A DNA stretch of 64,000 bases from an uncultured Burkholderiales bacterium. GTDB lineage: Bacteria > Pseudomonadota > Gammaproteobacteria > Burkholderiales > Burkholderiaceae_C. Within the stretch, counting starts at the first letter, position 1. The number at the start of each line of letters is the position of its first letter. The notes under the pieces are model-generated. The model was not told where the DNA came from. It did not search any database and worked only from the letters and a program-made list of their open reading frames with translations. The stretch spans positions 1-64,000 of the forward strand of contig CAIJQQ010000012.1 in assembly GCA_903822825.1 (NCBI GenBank). Direction: 5' to 3'. Of this stretch, positions 18,328 to 28,102 are shown piece by piece. A program made the translations under genes and the position numbers.

Positions 18328-19317
18328 TCAGCGCAGACCAGGCACGCGACGCATGGCCTGGACTGCGCCCTCACCCAGCGCCGCGCCAAAGCGCTTGGCC
18401 AAGCGCTCAGCCACGTTTTCGTGGCGGCTGTAGTCGATCACGTCTTCGGCCTTGAGCACATCACGGGCCACACTGTCCATGCTGCCCAAAGCGTCGGCCA
18501 GCCCCATGTCCACCGCCTGCTGGCCAGTCCAAAAGAGGCCAGAGAACATGTCCGGTGTTTCCTTCAGGCGATCGCCCCGGCCTTGCTTGACCACCGCAAT
18601 GAACTGCTGGTGGATCTGGTTGAGCATGGCCTGGGCGTGCTTGCGCTGCGCCTCGGTCTGCGGGCTGAACGGGTCCATGAACCCCTTGTTCTCGCCCGCA
18701 GTCATCAGTCGGCGCTCCACACCCAGTTTGTCCATCAGCCCCGTGAAACCGAAGCCATCCATCAACACGCCGATGCTGCCCACGATGCTGGCCTTGTCAA
18801 CATAGATTTTGTCCGCCGCAGCGGCAATGTAGTAAGCCGCGGAAGCACAAGATTCTTCCACCACCGCATAGACAGGCTTGTTGTGCAGTTTTTTCAAGCG
18901 GTGAATTTCATCGTTGATCATGCCCGCTTGCACAGGGCTGCCACCGGGCGAATTGATCAAAATCACCAGCCCTTGTGAACCCAAATCCTCCATGGCTGAG
19001 CGCATGGCGGCCATCACGTTTTCAGCACTGGCCTCGCCCTCTGAACCGATCTCGCCTTTGATCGTGACCATCGCGGTGTGCGGTTGGCTCGGATCGGTGC
19101 TGGGGGTGCTGCGACTGAAGAGCACACCGGCTGCCACCACAATGAAAACCAGCCACGCCAAGCGAAGACCGTTTTTCCACCGACGCGCCGCCTGCTGCTC
19201 GGTCAAATTGGCCAAAGCCAAGCGCTCCAGCGTCTGCCTCTCCCATTGGGGGTCGTGAGTGGCTGCTGGTGCTGTGGGTGCGGTCTGCTGGCCCTGCGGG
19301 GCCTGTGTGTCTTGCAT
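18328..19317 (-). CDS. sppA: S49 family signal peptide peptidase (SppA type)
   Basis: Members of this membrane-bound serine protease family degrade signal peptides left in the membrane. The 329-residue short form has a cytoplasmic N-terminus, one membrane segment at about 51-68 and a protease domain with Ser159 in SCASAAYY and Lys211 in AGENKGFMDPF as the Ser-Lys dyad. INSPGGSP (about 121-128) shapes the active site. The ATG two bases after the Rieske gene stop is used; a TTG lies two codons upstream. Confidence 0.93.
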   Translation of the reverse strand: MQDTQAPQGQQTAPTAPAATHDPQWERQTLERLALANLTEQQAARRWKNGLRLAWLVFIVVAAGVLFSRSTPSTDPSQPHTAMVTIKGEIGSEGEASAENVMAAMRSAMEDLGSQGLVILINSPGGSPVQAGMINDEIHRLKKLHNKPVYAVVEESCASAAYYIAAAADKIYVDKASIVGSIGVLMDGFGFTGLMDKLGVERRLMTAGENKGFMDPFSPQTEAQRKHAQAMLNQIHQQFIAVVKQGRGDRLKETPDMFSGLFWTGQQAVDMGLADALGSMDSVARDVLKAEDVIDYSRHENVAERLAKRFGAALGEGAVQAMRRVPGLR

Positions 19318-19319
19318 GC

Positions 19320-19685
19320 TCAAAATTCAACGGGTTTCAGGTTGTAGGCAGTATGCCAGTGCACCACTCCCCCTTGCTCAGTCAGGTCAATCTTGATCAA
19401 GCCGCCCCGGCAAGGGCCACCCGCACAAGCCCCGGTGTCTGGCCGGTGCGTGGCGCCGTGCGTGGCGCAAATGAGCCAGCGGCCCGTGGCATCAAAAAAA
19501 CGATCGGGCTGGAAATCCAATTCCATCGCCACATGGGTGCAACGGTTGATGTAAGCGTGCACCTGCCCCTCAAAACGGATGGCAAAAGCGCGGCAAGTCT
19601 GCCCAGCATAAACCACATCAAAAGGCACGGCAAGGCCTGAGTCGACCAAGTCAACCGCGTTGCACAAGGGGATCACGTCATCCAT
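19320..19685 (-). CDS. Rieske [2Fe-2S] domain protein
   Basis: This 121-residue stand-alone Rieske protein has both cluster-binding boxes: CTH (RCTHVAMELD, near 49-51) and CATHGATH (near 73-80), giving two Cys and two His ligands. Such small ferredoxin-like Rieske proteins transfer electrons, but the partner is not identifiable here. It lies between the Gph-type phosphatase and sppA in a run rluC-HAD-Rieske-sppA often seen in Burkholderiales, so it is probably part of that transcript. Confidence 0.93.
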   Translation of the reverse strand: MDDVIPLCNAVDLVDSGLAVPFDVVYAGQTCRAFAIRFEGQVHAYINRCTHVAMELDFQPDRFFDATGRWLICATHGATHRPDTGACAGGPCRGGLIKIDLTEQGGVVHWHTAYNLKPVEF

Positions 19686-19700
19686 GAGCTTGTCCTGACG

Positions 19701-20369
19701 TCAAGCGTTGGCCAGCAGCCAAGCATGCAAATCGGCCACGGAGTGCGCCACATGGCGGGGCTGCAAGGAATGAAATGCCTTCGGCTCATGGGCACCGTAA
19801 CTCACGCCCACACTGGCACAACCGGCATTCAAGGCCATTTGCAAGTCGTGTGTGGTGTCGCCAACCATCAAGGTGCGCTCGGGCGACACGCCAAACTCGC
19901 GCATCAACTCGTGCAGCATCAAAGGGCTGGGTTTGCCCGCCGTCTCGTCGGCCGTGCGTGAACCATCAAAGACATCGCGCAACGCCACCGTATGCAAGGC
20001 TTCATTGAGCCCGGCCCGGCTCTTGCCCGTGGCCACAGTGAGCCAGTGGTGCCGGGCTTTCAAGTCGCTCAGCAAGGGCAACACGCCATCGAACAGGCTG
20101 ATGTCATTGTGGTGCGCCAAGTAGTGGTGGCGGTAACGCTCGCCCAGCTGGGGGTATTTGTCCTTGGGCACATCAGGCGCGGCATGCGCCAGCGCAGGCA
20201 TCAAGGCCAAGCCGATCACATACGAAGCGGCCTCTCGTGTGGGCAAAGCGCCACCGACATCCACCACCGCGCGCTGGATGCAGCTCGTGATGAGGGCGGT
20301 CGAGTCGAACAAAGTGCCGTCCCAATCGAAAGCGATCAGGTCAAACTGGCGGGGTCGAAATTCAGTCAT
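19701..20369 (-). CDS. HAD-IA hydrolase, phosphoglycolate phosphatase-like
   Basis: The 222-residue enzyme shows the haloacid dehalogenase motifs: DWDGTLFDS with nucleophile Asp15 and Asp17, the Thr motif VATGKSRAGL, the Lys in AGKPSPLML and the acidic motif MVGDTTHDLQMA. A helical cap follows motif I, as in Gph/phosphoglycolate phosphatases; the true substrate could be another phosphate ester or pyrophosphate. The ATG before TEFRPRQ is chosen, overlapping the rluC end by 8 bases; the open frame upstream lacks any likeness to the family. Confidence 0.92.
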   Translation of the reverse strand: MTEFRPRQFDLIAFDWDGTLFDSTALITSCIQRAVVDVGGALPTREAASYVIGLALMPALAHAAPDVPKDKYPQLGERYRHHYLAHHNDISLFDGVLPLLSDLKARHHWLTVATGKSRAGLNEALHTVALRDVFDGSRTADETAGKPSPLMLHELMREFGVSPERTLMVGDTTHDLQMALNAGCASVGVSYGAHEPKAFHSLQPRHVAHSVADLHAWLLANA

Positions 20370-21342
20370 GGGGGCGAATCTGGTCAATGTGCTGTTGAAG
20401 TTCCGGCGGCAATTGGGCCAGCAGCGCCACGCGCTCGGCCGTGACCGGGTGGTTGAACTGTAAACGCCAGGCGTGCAAAAACATGCGCTTGTGACCCTGC
20501 TTTTGCAGTGCCTTGTTCCATTCAAAGTCGCCGTATTTGTCGTCGCCCGCGATCGGGTGGCCGTTGCTGGCCAAGTGCACACGTATCTGGTGGGTGCGTC
20601 CAGTTTTGATCGTGACTTCCAGCAATGTCACGCCCGGCAGGCGCTCGGCCACCTTGACCAGCGTGATGGAACGCATGCCGTCCGGGTCTTCGGGCGTGGT
20701 CACTTTCACGCGCCGCTCGCCGTCGGGCAAAAGGAACTTGTGCAAAGGCTGGTCAATGACCTTGAGCTTGTCAGGCCAGACACCCTGCACCAGCGCCAGG
20801 TAGGTCTTGCCTGTTTCGCGTTCGCGAAACTGGTCTTGCAGATGCTTGAGGGCGCTGCGTTTCTTAGCCACCAGCAAAATACCGCTGGTGTCACGATCGA
20901 GACGGTGCACCAACTCCAGCAGCTTGGCCTGGGGCCTGGCCTGGCGCAGTTGCTCGATGACCCCAAAACTGACACCCGAGCCGCCATGCACCGCCACCCC
21001 CGCGGGCTTGTCGATGGCCATCAGGCAGTCGTCTTCGTGTAAAACTGGGAACTCCCGCCCCGGCGCAGGCCGGTCAGCCTTTTCGGCGACTTTTTCCGAG
21101 ATCCGAACAGGCGGCAAACGCACCTCGTCGCCCGCCTCCACCCGCGTCTCGGCAGAAGCCCGACCTTTGTTGATGCGCACCTCGCCGCTGCGGATGATGC
21201 GGTAGACGTGGGTTTTGGGCACCCCTTTGAGGTGGCGCATGAGGAAGTTGTCCAACCGCTGCCCGGCCGAATCCTCGTCCACGACCAGCCATTTGACCGC
21301 CGGTGCCGAAACACCCGGCTTGGCCCCTATAATGTGATTCAC
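20362..21342 (-). CDS. rluC: 23S rRNA pseudouridine synthase RluC-type
   Basis: RluC makes pseudouridine at positions 955, 2504 and 2580 of 23S rRNA in E. coli. The 326-residue protein has an S4 RNA-binding domain (about 28-75: RLDNFLMRHL, then RINKGRA) and the catalytic motif HRLDRDTSG with Asp149. The gene is divergent from rne, exactly as in E. coli, which supports rluC over the related rluD. The family length (about 320) fits. Confidence 0.95.
   Translation of the reverse strand: MNHIIGAKPGVSAPAVKWLVVDEDSAGQRLDNFLMRHLKGVPKTHVYRIIRSGEVRINKGRASAETRVEAGDEVRLPPVRISEKVAEKADRPAPGREFPVLHEDDCLMAIDKPAGVAVHGGSGVSFGVIEQLRQARPQAKLLELVHRLDRDTSGILLVAKKRSALKHLQDQFRERETGKTYLALVQGVWPDKLKVIDQPLHKFLLPDGERRVKVTTPEDPDGMRSITLVKVAERLPGVTLLEVTIKTGRTHQIRVHLASNGHPIAGDDKYGDFEWNKALQKQGHKRMFLHAWRLQFNHPVTAERVALLAQLPPELQQHIDQIRPHD
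21328..21333 (+). promoter_or_regulatory. candidate -10 element for rne
   Basis: A perfect TATAAT lies about 600 bases before the rne start codon, inside the first codons of the divergent rluC. No good -35 hexamer is seen at the usual distance (TTGACC is 29 bases upstream, too far), so this is tentative. A start here would give rne a leader of about 595 bases. Confidence 0.4.
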
Positions 21343-21934
21343 TGGCTTTTGGCTGTAAGTGGTTGATTTGAATGGAAATGAATTCCTGAGGACAGGAGTT
21401 TAGTCCACCCACCACTGCAAGCTTCACCAGAAGGTCGATGCCACCCTCGGCACATTTTGCAGACTGAAGGCCCAGAGCCCGCAGTGGCAAAGCATCCCGG
21501 AGGTTGGGCCGACGCCCTGAAACACTGATACGGAATACCCAAGCTGGGCAGCTCATCCAAAGTGGAGGAGCTGCCCAGCGGATCAAAGCGAGATGGTTGT
21601 GTTGTTTGGAACCTTGCTGACCTGGCTGGAGTGGCTCATGAAGCCACAGGCCATCGTCACGCCCTGCGTTGCCGAACCTGTCCTGGGCACCGCAGAACGT
21701 CTGCGGCAGTGGACAGGCCTGAACACCCCCCTGACCTCGCCCCATCCACGCGCCCTGAACCCCACTCCAGAGCCTTTGCTCTGCTGAGCGGCGTTCGCCT
21801 CCGGCAATTCCCTTCGTTTCTCGGTGTCAGCTTTGGCAACGTGGACCCGTCAATGGGTCGCTTGTAAACCGTGCTGCGCGCACGCTGCATGAAGCAGCTT
21901 CGCTCAGCCGACACTGATAAAGAAGGAACGCATC
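21340..21934 (+). other. long rne 5' leader with strong hairpin
   Basis: This gap of nearly 600 bases between rluC and rne contains no convincing gene. Its clearest structure is a perfect 12-base stem (GCTGGGCAGCTC at 21543-21554 with GAGCTGCCCAGC at 21568-21579) around a 13-base loop. In E. coli the rne leader has hairpins through which RNase E limits its own mRNA; position and size suggest an equivalent element here, but likeness of sequence was not tested. AAGAAGGA lies just before the rne start. Confidence 0.5.
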
Positions 21935-24877
21935 ATGAAACGGATGCTGATCAACGCCACGCAAGCTGAAGAGCGGCGCCTGGCCATCGTCGATGGACAA
22001 AAACTCCTCGACTACGAAATCGAAATCGAAGGGCGCGAGCAGCGCAAGGGCAACATCTACAAGGCCATTGTGACCCGCGTCGAGCCCTCGCTCGAAGCCT
22101 GCTTCGTGGACTATGGCGAAGACCGCCACGGCTTTTTGCCTTTCAAAGAAATCTCGCGCCAGTACTTTGCTGAAGGTGTGTCCGTCAGCCAGGCCCGCAT
22201 CCAGGACGTGATCAAAGAAGGCCAATCCCTTTTGGTGCAGGTCGAAAAGGAAGAGCGCGGCAACAAGGGCGCAGCGCTCACCACATTCGTCAGCCTGGCT
22301 GGCCGCTACGTGGTGCTCATGCCCAACAACCCCCGGGGCGGTGGCGTCAGCCGCCGCATCGAGGGCGATGACCGCGCCGAACTCAAAGAGGCGATGGACC
22401 AACTGGAATACCCCAAGGGCATGTCCATCATCGCCCGCACTGCAGGCATCGGTCGCTCCGCACCCGAGCTGCAGTGGGACCTGAACTACCTGCTCAAACT
22501 CTGGACCGCCATTGACGGCGCCACCCAGGGCAAAGGCGCATTCCTGATCTATCAGGAATCCTCGCTCGTCATTCGCGCGATTCGTGACTACTTCAACAAC
22601 GACATCGGCGACATCCTGATCGACACCGACGACATCTACGACCAGGCTCAGCAGTTCATGAGCCACGTGATGCCTGAGTTCGCTCCGCGCGTGAAGCGCT
22701 ACCGCGACGACGCACCGCTGTTCAGCCGGTTCCAGATCGAGCACCAAATCGAGTCGGCCTATGCCCGCACAGTGCAGTTGCCTTCGGGCGGCGCCATCGT
22801 GATCGACCACACCGAAGCCTTGGTGTCGGTGGACGTGAACTCGGCCCGCGCCATCAAGGGCGGTGACATCGAAGAAACCGCCACCCGCACCAACCTGGAA
22901 GCCGCTGACGAAGTGGCCCGCCAGATGCGCCTGCGCGATCTGGGTGGCCTGATCGTGATCGACTTCATCGACATGGAAGAGTCGAAAAACCGCCGCGAAG
23001 TTGAAAACCGCCTGCGCGACGCGCTGCGCCAAGACCGCGCCCGCGTGCAGTTCGGCACCATCAGCAAGTTTGGCCTGATGGAAATGAGCCGCCAGCGCTT
23101 GAAGCCCGCCTTGTCAGAAGGTGCGTCCATCCCCTGCCCACGTTGCGGCGGCGCTGGCCACATCCGTGACACCGAAAGCTCGGCACTGCAAATTTTGCGC
23201 ATCATCCAGGAAGAGTCCATGAAGGACAACAGCGCCGCCGTGCACGCGCAAGTGCCCGTCGAAGTCGCGTCTTTCCTCCTCAACGAAAAGCGCTCAGAGA
23301 TCGCCAAGATCGAGTTACAGCAACGCATCAACGTGCTGCTGGTGCCCAACAAGTCGCTGGAAACCCCGCACTACAAACTCGAGCGCTTGAAGCACGACGA
23401 CCCGCGTCTGGACCGCATCGAAGCCAGTTACAAGATGGCCGAAGAGATCGAAGATCCGACCACGGTGACGCGCCGCTCACAAGAGCCCACCAACAAGCAA
23501 ACACCCGTGATCAAAGGGGTGCTGCCCGATGCACCCGCACCTGTGGCGCCACCCAAGCCAGAAGCTGTGCCCGTCGCAGCGAAGGCCAAGCCGGCAGCCG
23601 CCCCAGCGCCAGTCGCCAAGAGCGGCAGCTTCTTCGGTTGGCTCAAAAACCTGCTGGGCGGCAACAGCAAGACCAGCCCCGCTGCGCCTGAGAAAAAAGA
23701 AGAAAAGCGCGAAGGCCGCAATGGCCGCCGTGAAGGTGGTCGTGAAAGTGGCCGAGATGGCGCTCGTGAAGGGGGCCGTGACGGCCGCCGAGGCGGTCGC
23801 GGTGAACGCGCAGAACGCGCTGACCGTGGTGAGGGCGTTGAAGCCCGCAGCGGCCGCCGCCAAGGTAGCGAAGGCCGTGGCGACAGAGCCGAAGGCGAGC
23901 AACGCGCGCCACGCGGCGAGCGCGGCGGTCGCCGCCAAGAGCCACGTGGTGAAGCACGCGAAGGCCTTGGCAACGACGCGCCAGCAGACAACACCGAACG
24001 CAACGAACGTCCCGCGCGGGGCGAGCGCAGCGAAAGTGGTCGCCGCGAGCGCACCGATGCCAGCCGCGGCGAGCGTGGAGAAGGCGGTCGCCGCGAACGT
24101 GGCGAGCGTCGCCCGGAACGTGCACCCGCTGACGCCTCAAGCGCAGAAAATCAGGTGAACGTTGAAGGTCAAGAACCGGCAATGACCGACAACAACAATG
24201 CACCCGACAACAACGGCGAGCGCCGCGAGCGGCGTTCACGCGACCGCTATGGCCGCGACCGCCGCGAACGCGCAGGCGAGCCCCGCGACGAAGTGACGCA
24301 CACCGAAGGTAGCGCGGCGCAAGCCAGTTCGAATGAGCCAAGCACCGAAGCAGCAGACAACGACCGCCCACAACGCTCTTACTTTGAGCGCGCGGCCCAA
24401 GCGGCCTCAACTGACAACGCCTCTGCGGTCACGGCCGAAGTCTCTGCCGAAACCACGGCTGAACCTGCAGTTGCAGCACCGGCACTTTGGGCATCTGCTC
24501 CCGCAGCGCCAGTGCCAACACCTTTGGCTGCAGAGCCAGTGACAGCGCCAGCAGGAGTGGCATCTGCACCAGTTGCGGCCCCGGTTGCGGCACCCGCAGT
24601 GCCAACAGCCGCGACACCGGCTGCTGCATCAGGCATGCCCCGCGTGGGCGGGTTCGATCTGCCCATCGAGTCGCTGAACCAGATTGCCAGCAACTCCGGC
24701 TTGCAATGGATCAACTCTGACGCCAGCAAAATCGAGGCTGTGCAAGCGGCCATTGCGGCAGAGTCCAAGCCTGTGCATGTTCCCCGCGAGCGTCCACCCG
24801 CATTGGTCATCACCGAAGGCCCACTGGTTCTGGTGGAAACACGCAAAGACCTGAAAGACATGAACCTGCCTTTCTGA
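21935..24877 (+). CDS. rne: ribonuclease E
   Basis: RNase E is the main endonuclease for mRNA decay and for rRNA and tRNA processing, and the scaffold of the RNA degradosome. The 980-residue protein starts with [10 protein letters not shown], has an S1 domain (about 36-120), the DNase-I-like catalytic segment with [14 protein letters not shown] and LIVIDFIDM, and the zinc-link CPRC (Cys401, Cys404) that joins subunits. From about residue 525 the C-terminal half is low-complexity: an Ala/Pro linker, a Lys/Trp-containing amphipathic piece ([11 protein letters not shown]), long Arg/Gly/Glu-rich repeats (about 588-785) and an Ala/Pro-rich tail with a short conserved end. Divergent from rluC, as in E. 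coli. Confidence 0.97.
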   Translation: MKRMLINATQAEERRLAIVDGQKLLDYEIEIEGREQRKGNIYKAIVTRVEPSLEACFVDYGEDRHGFLPFKEISRQYFAEGVSVSQARIQDVIKEGQSLLVQVEKEERGNKGAALTTFVSLAGRYVVLMPNNPRGGGVSRRIEGDDRAELKEAMDQLEYPKGMSIIARTAGIGRSAPELQWDLNYLLKLWTAIDGATQGKGAFLIYQESSLVIRAIRDYFNNDIGDILIDTDDIYDQAQQFMSHVMPEFAPRVKRYRDDAPLFSRFQIEHQIESAYARTVQLPSGGAIVIDHTEALVSVDVNSARAIKGGDIEETATRTNLEAADEVARQMRLRDLGGLIVIDFIDMEESKNRREVENRLRDALRQDRARVQFGTISKFGLMEMSRQRLKPALSEGASIPCPRCGGAGHIRDTESSALQILRIIQEESMKDNSAAVHAQVPVEVASFLLNEKRSEIAKIELQQRINVLLVPNKSLETPHYKLERLKHDDPRLDRIEASYKMAEEIEDPTTVTRRSQEPTNKQTPVIKGVLPDAPAPVAPPKPEAVPVAAKAKPAAAPAPVAKSGSFFGWLKNLLGGNSKTSPAAPEKKEEKREGRNGRREGGRESGRDGAREGGRDGRRGGRGERAERADRGEGVEARSGRRQGSEGRGDRAEGEQRAPRGERGGRRQEPRGEAREGLGNDAPADNTERNERPARGERSESGRRERTDASRGERGEGGRRERGERRPERAPADASSAENQVNVEGQEPAMTDNNNAPDNNGERRERRSRDRYGRDRRERAGEPRDEVTHTEGSAAQASSNEPSTEAADNDRPQRSYFERAAQAASTDNASAVTAEVSAETTAEPAVAAPALWASAPAAPVPTPLAAEPVTAPAGVASAPVAAPVAAPAVPTAATPAAASGMPRVGGFDLPIESLNQIASNSGLQWINSDASKIEAVQAAIAAESKPVHVPRERPPALVITEGPLVLVETRKDLKDMNLPF

Positions 24878-24915
24878 GACAGGCCGTGCACCCGGCGCTG
24901 ACTTCGGTCAACGCC

Positions 24916-24952
24916 CATGAAAAAACCGGACCTTGCGTCCGGTTTTTTCATG
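24916..24952. terminator. bidirectional terminator between rne and hemY
   Basis: A perfect 16-base inverted repeat (arms at 24916-24931 and 24937-24952, core CCGGAC/GTCCGG) with a 5-base loop is flanked by A6 and T6. It reads as an intrinsic terminator on both strands and separates the convergent rne and hemY. Confidence 0.92.
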
Positions 24953-24968
24953 TCTGTCGACGCAGGAG

Positions 24969-26258
24969 TTACCGCGCTTGCGCGGCCTGCTTCCAAGCTT
25001 GCAGGGCGGCTGCAGCGTCTTGGCGCTGCTCGGCCAGTTCAGCCAAAGCACACCAGGCCTGGCGTTGCATGGACGGGTCTTGCAAGTTTTTGGCCGCTTG
25101 GGACAGCAAGGTTTGGGCCTTGCCCCACAACTGGTGGTGGTGGCACGCCATACCCGCCAGGAATTGCAAATGCGGCTCTGATGGCCGGGCTTGTTGAGCC
25201 GCCTCGATGCGGGCCAGCCAGGGACGGGCATCGGTTGAGAGCACATCGACCATGGTGACGTGAACACTGCGCACCAAGCGCTGCATGGCCACGGCATCCC
25301 AAGCGTTCTGAGCGGCTTTCATACTGTCCCACACGGGCAGCAGCCATTGACGCGCCTGCACAGCACTTCCGCGCAAATGCACCAGCCGCATGGCCGCTTC
25401 TGTGGCCACCTCGGGCATGGCGCGCTGCGCCAGCGGCAAGGACAGCCAGAGTTTCTCCATCGCTTTTTCGTCATGGGTGCGGACAATCAGTTCGAGCACC
25501 AAACCGCGCACCAGGCTGTGCGATGCCGTCGGGCTGAACGCGCGGTGCTTGGCGAGCAGCAAGGCAGTGTCGAGGGCTTGCTCAGGCTGACCTGCCAAGC
25601 GGGCGGCCTTCAATTGCAAGCGCATCGCCACCGTACGGCGACTCACTGAAGCCGGCAACTGGCGCAATTGGTCCAAACTGGCGTTGGCGTCGCGGTCGTC
25701 AATCAACCAGCGCGCTGCGCGCAAAGGAATACCTTCGAGCAATGTCTGGCGGTCAGCGACTGAGGCTTGCTCGACCTCCTTCAAAGCCTGGGCCAGGTGG
25801 ATCTCTCGCAACGCCTTGTCTTGCAGCGCATGGGCCGACTCAGCAGCCATCACATGGGCCAATGCGCGCAAGGACACCGAATGGGCCAACTTTTGGTCCG
25901 CGGCGCTCAAAGACGCTTCGCGATCCAAAACCGCCTCGGCCGACTTGCGTGCGCGCAAGAAGCGTCCGGCCATGAAGTAGCCCATGGCGTCGAGCAAAGC
26001 CGCATGCGCGGCACGCTCTTTTTGCTGCAAGCGCCAACGACGCGCCTCTCGTGGCAAAGACAGCAGCGCCGACAGCGCCCTCTGCGCCAGCAGCAGCACA
26101 AACATCAAGCCGCCCAAACACAGCAACACCAGATTGAGCGACACGTCCAATCGGTAGGGTGACAGGAACACAGCCACCGTGCCTTGGTTGTTGCCCGCCA
26201 GCCAAGCACCTGCCACCGCAAGCGCAAAGAGACCCATCAGCCAAAGTGCTGCACGCAT
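24969..26258 (-). CDS. hemY: HemY-like TPR membrane protein
   Basis: The proteobacterial HemY of the hemCDXY operon is an inner-membrane protein with TPR repeats thought to help the late haem pathway; it is not the protoporphyrinogen oxidase also called HemY. The 429 residues have two membrane segments (about 5-22 and 40-62) with the typical NNQGTVAVFLSPYRLDVSLN between them, then a helical TPR domain to the C-terminus. It follows hemX closely and ends at a strong terminator shared with rne. Confidence 0.92.
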   Translation of the reverse strand: MRAALWLMGLFALAVAGAWLAGNNQGTVAVFLSPYRLDVSLNLVLLCLGGLMFVLLLAQRALSALLSLPREARRWRLQQKERAAHAALLDAMGYFMAGRFLRARKSAEAVLDREASLSAADQKLAHSVSLRALAHVMAAESAHALQDKALREIHLAQALKEVEQASVADRQTLLEGIPLRAARWLIDDRDANASLDQLRQLPASVSRRTVAMRLQLKAARLAGQPEQALDTALLLAKHRAFSPTASHSLVRGLVLELIVRTHDEKAMEKLWLSLPLAQRAMPEVATEAAMRLVHLRGSAVQARQWLLPVWDSMKAAQNAWDAVAMQRLVRSVHVTMVDVLSTDARPWLARIEAAQQARPSEPHLQFLAGMACHHHQLWGKAQTLLSQAAKNLQDPSMQRQAWCALAELAEQRQDAAAALQAWKQAAQAR

Positions 26259-26263
26259 GGGGT

Positions 26264-27289
26264 TTACCTTCCTGCAGCCGCGGTGGCCAATGCTGCCAGC
26301 GAAGCGTCCAGCCGTGGCACTTCACCCGCTTTGGTCTGCTGCAGAGCCTGCTCCAGCAAGGCCAACATTTGCTGGGTCTTGCGCGACTGCGGGTCAGCGT
26401 AGCGGCGCACTGCGCCTGTCACATGGACCATGTCGCTGCGGGCCGCATCGTACTGACGCGCCAGCAGCCCCAGGCGGGCATTGAGCAGCTTGAGTTTGAT
26501 GTTTTCACGCACAAAGAAAATCTGCTCGGGCGACAACAGCATCGCCTCGGGCGCATCGATGCGACTGATGCGCACCAAGCCCATCAGCTGCTCGCCAATC
26601 TGCTTCAAGCCGGGAACCCACCAAGGGGGAGGCGCTGCGGCCTCAGAGCCTGCAATGCGCGGCGCAGTGGCCACCACAGGCGCCTGGTTGGCGAACACCA
26701 GACCATCGGCTAGGGCCACGCCTTCGTCCAAGCGAATCAGCAGGCCCGGCAAATCGAAGGCCTGCTGCGTGCGCAAGCGTTCCAGGTCTTTTTCGATGGC
26801 GCGTTGCACCGGGGCCAGCCTGGGCTGAGCCGCACGCTGCACGCGTTGCTGTGCGCTTTTGAGCGCCCCCAGCAGCGGCTCCAGGCTGCCCGTCAGCTGG
26901 GCTTGCTGCTGCGCCATGCGTAAAGCGGCCTCGATGTCCACCACCAGGGTTTCATCGCGTGAGCGGGACAGGCTCTGAATCAACTCTTCGAGTTGGCTTC
27001 GTTGCAGCGCCACCTCACCCAGGCGGCTTTCAACCAGGCCCAGACGGGCAGCGCTGTCTTTCACCGTGTCTTGTGCTTGCTTGGCCCAAGCCTTGGCTTC
27101 GAGAGACTGCTGACCGGCCTCAGCGCTTTGTTTGGCCAACTGCTCCTGAAGTCGGGACATTTTTTGCCAGACCTGCGCGGCCGCCAACAAAGCCAAAACG
27201 GAGACACCCAGAGCCACAAAGGTCATCCATCGGCCAGAAGACGACGCGGAGGCCTCAGAGGCCTTGGCAGGGTCGGATTGAAGGTTCAT
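26264..27289 (-). CDS. hemX: uroporphyrinogen-III C-methyltransferase-like protein HemX
   Basis: Despite the common name, operon-encoded HemX is a bitopic membrane protein without methylase motifs and of unclear role in haem synthesis. The 341-residue product has a short N-terminal tail, one membrane segment (about 20-40), a long coiled-coil-like region (about 42-110) and a helical periplasmic domain. The start is the ATG overlapping the hemD stop codon (ATGA); the open frame further upstream lies inside hemD and is not used. Confidence 0.9.
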   Translation of the reverse strand: MNLQSDPAKASEASASSSGRWMTFVALGVSVLALLAAAQVWQKMSRLQEQLAKQSAEAGQQSLEAKAWAKQAQDTVKDSAARLGLVESRLGEVALQRSQLEELIQSLSRSRDETLVVDIEAALRMAQQQAQLTGSLEPLLGALKSAQQRVQRAAQPRLAPVQRAIEKDLERLRTQQAFDLPGLLIRLDEGVALADGLVFANQAPVVATAPRIAGSEAAAPPPWWVPGLKQIGEQLMGLVRISRIDAPEAMLLSPEQIFFVRENIKLKLLNARLGLLARQYDAARSDMVHVTGAVRRYADPQSRKTQQMLALLEQALQQTKAGEVPRLDASLAALATAAAGR

Positions 27290-28092
27290 TCGATTGATTT
27301 TATAGACAGGGCCTGGGCAGACAGCGTGGCAGGCACCACAAGCACCCGCCCCCAGCCCCAATGCCGCAAGCGCTCGGCAATTCGGGGGTGGGTTGCCAGG
27401 GCGCAAGCCTGAGAAAAGTCGGCGCCAGGCAGGGCCTCGCGCAGGTGCATCGCAGCTTCAGAACTGCTGAACAACCAGCAGCAACACCCCACCAGCGATT
27501 GGCGGGCCAAATCCAGTTGCTTGGCGTCAAGCTTGGGCGCCAAACGGGCATAGGCCGTGCATTGCGCCACTTGCAGGCCTGCATCGGCCATTTGCAGGGC
27601 CAACCAGTCGCGTCCAGCCGTTTGGCCTTGGGCATCGGCGCCCCGCACAATCAGCGCGGAATGCGCCCGTCCATCCATTTGCCAGCGCTCGACATCGGCC
27701 AAAACCAGCGCCCAGAGGGCTTCGGAATCAAATTGGAGCGCATCGGCACCCGGACAGCGGATCAACGCCGCAGGCCAACCAGCTTCCAACAAAGCCGCCT
27801 CGGTGCCGGGGCCTGTGCCCCAGGCCTGAATTTCAGGAAGGCGCGTCGTCAAAGGTCGGGCCGCCATGAAAAACCGCACAGCATTGGCACTGACGAACAT
27901 CACTGCTGAGTGCCTGCTCAGCTGTTGCCAAGCCAAGGCAAGTTCCACCGGATCAGGCAGCGGCACGATGTCAATCAAGGGAAAGGCTTGCGCATCCAGA
28001 CCCTGCGTCTGCAAGGCCTGCGCCCACACTTGCGCTTCGCGCTCAGGGCGTGTAACGAGCACACGCGGTTGAGGGTTGGCAAAGGCGCTCAT
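27286..28092 (-). CDS. hemD: uroporphyrinogen-III synthase HemD
   Basis: HemD closes and inverts ring D of hydroxymethylbilane to make uroporphyrinogen III. The 268-residue protein shows the expected two-lobe pattern with few fixed residues: VLVTRPEREAQVWA at the start, FVSANAVRFF near residue 70 and the late FSSSEAAMHL segment. The ATG ten bases after the hemC stop codon is used, seven codons into the open frame. It sits between hemC and hemX, which makes the assignment secure despite low conservation of the family. Confidence 0.93.
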   Translation of the reverse strand: MSAFANPQPRVLVTRPEREAQVWAQALQTQGLDAQAFPLIDIVPLPDPVELALAWQQLSRHSAVMFVSANAVRFFMAARPLTTRLPEIQAWGTGPGTEAALLEAGWPAALIRCPGADALQFDSEALWALVLADVERWQMDGRAHSALIVRGADAQGQTAGRDWLALQMADAGLQVAQCTAYARLAPKLDAKQLDLARQSLVGCCCWLFSSSEAAMHLREALPGADFSQACALATHPRIAERLRHWGWGRVLVVPATLSAQALSIKSIE

Positions 28093-28102
28093 GCAGCGTG
28101 TT

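Noticed and set aside
21827-23032. Minus-strand open frame of 401 codons opposite the rne catalytic part
   Set aside because: Mirror frame of RNase E codons, His/Val/Asp-rich.
23700-24290. Repetitive Arg/Gly codons in rne that could look like a DNA repeat array
   Set aside because: The repeats are degenerate at DNA level, stay in the rne frame and fit the disordered arm of RNase E; not a CRISPR or satellite.
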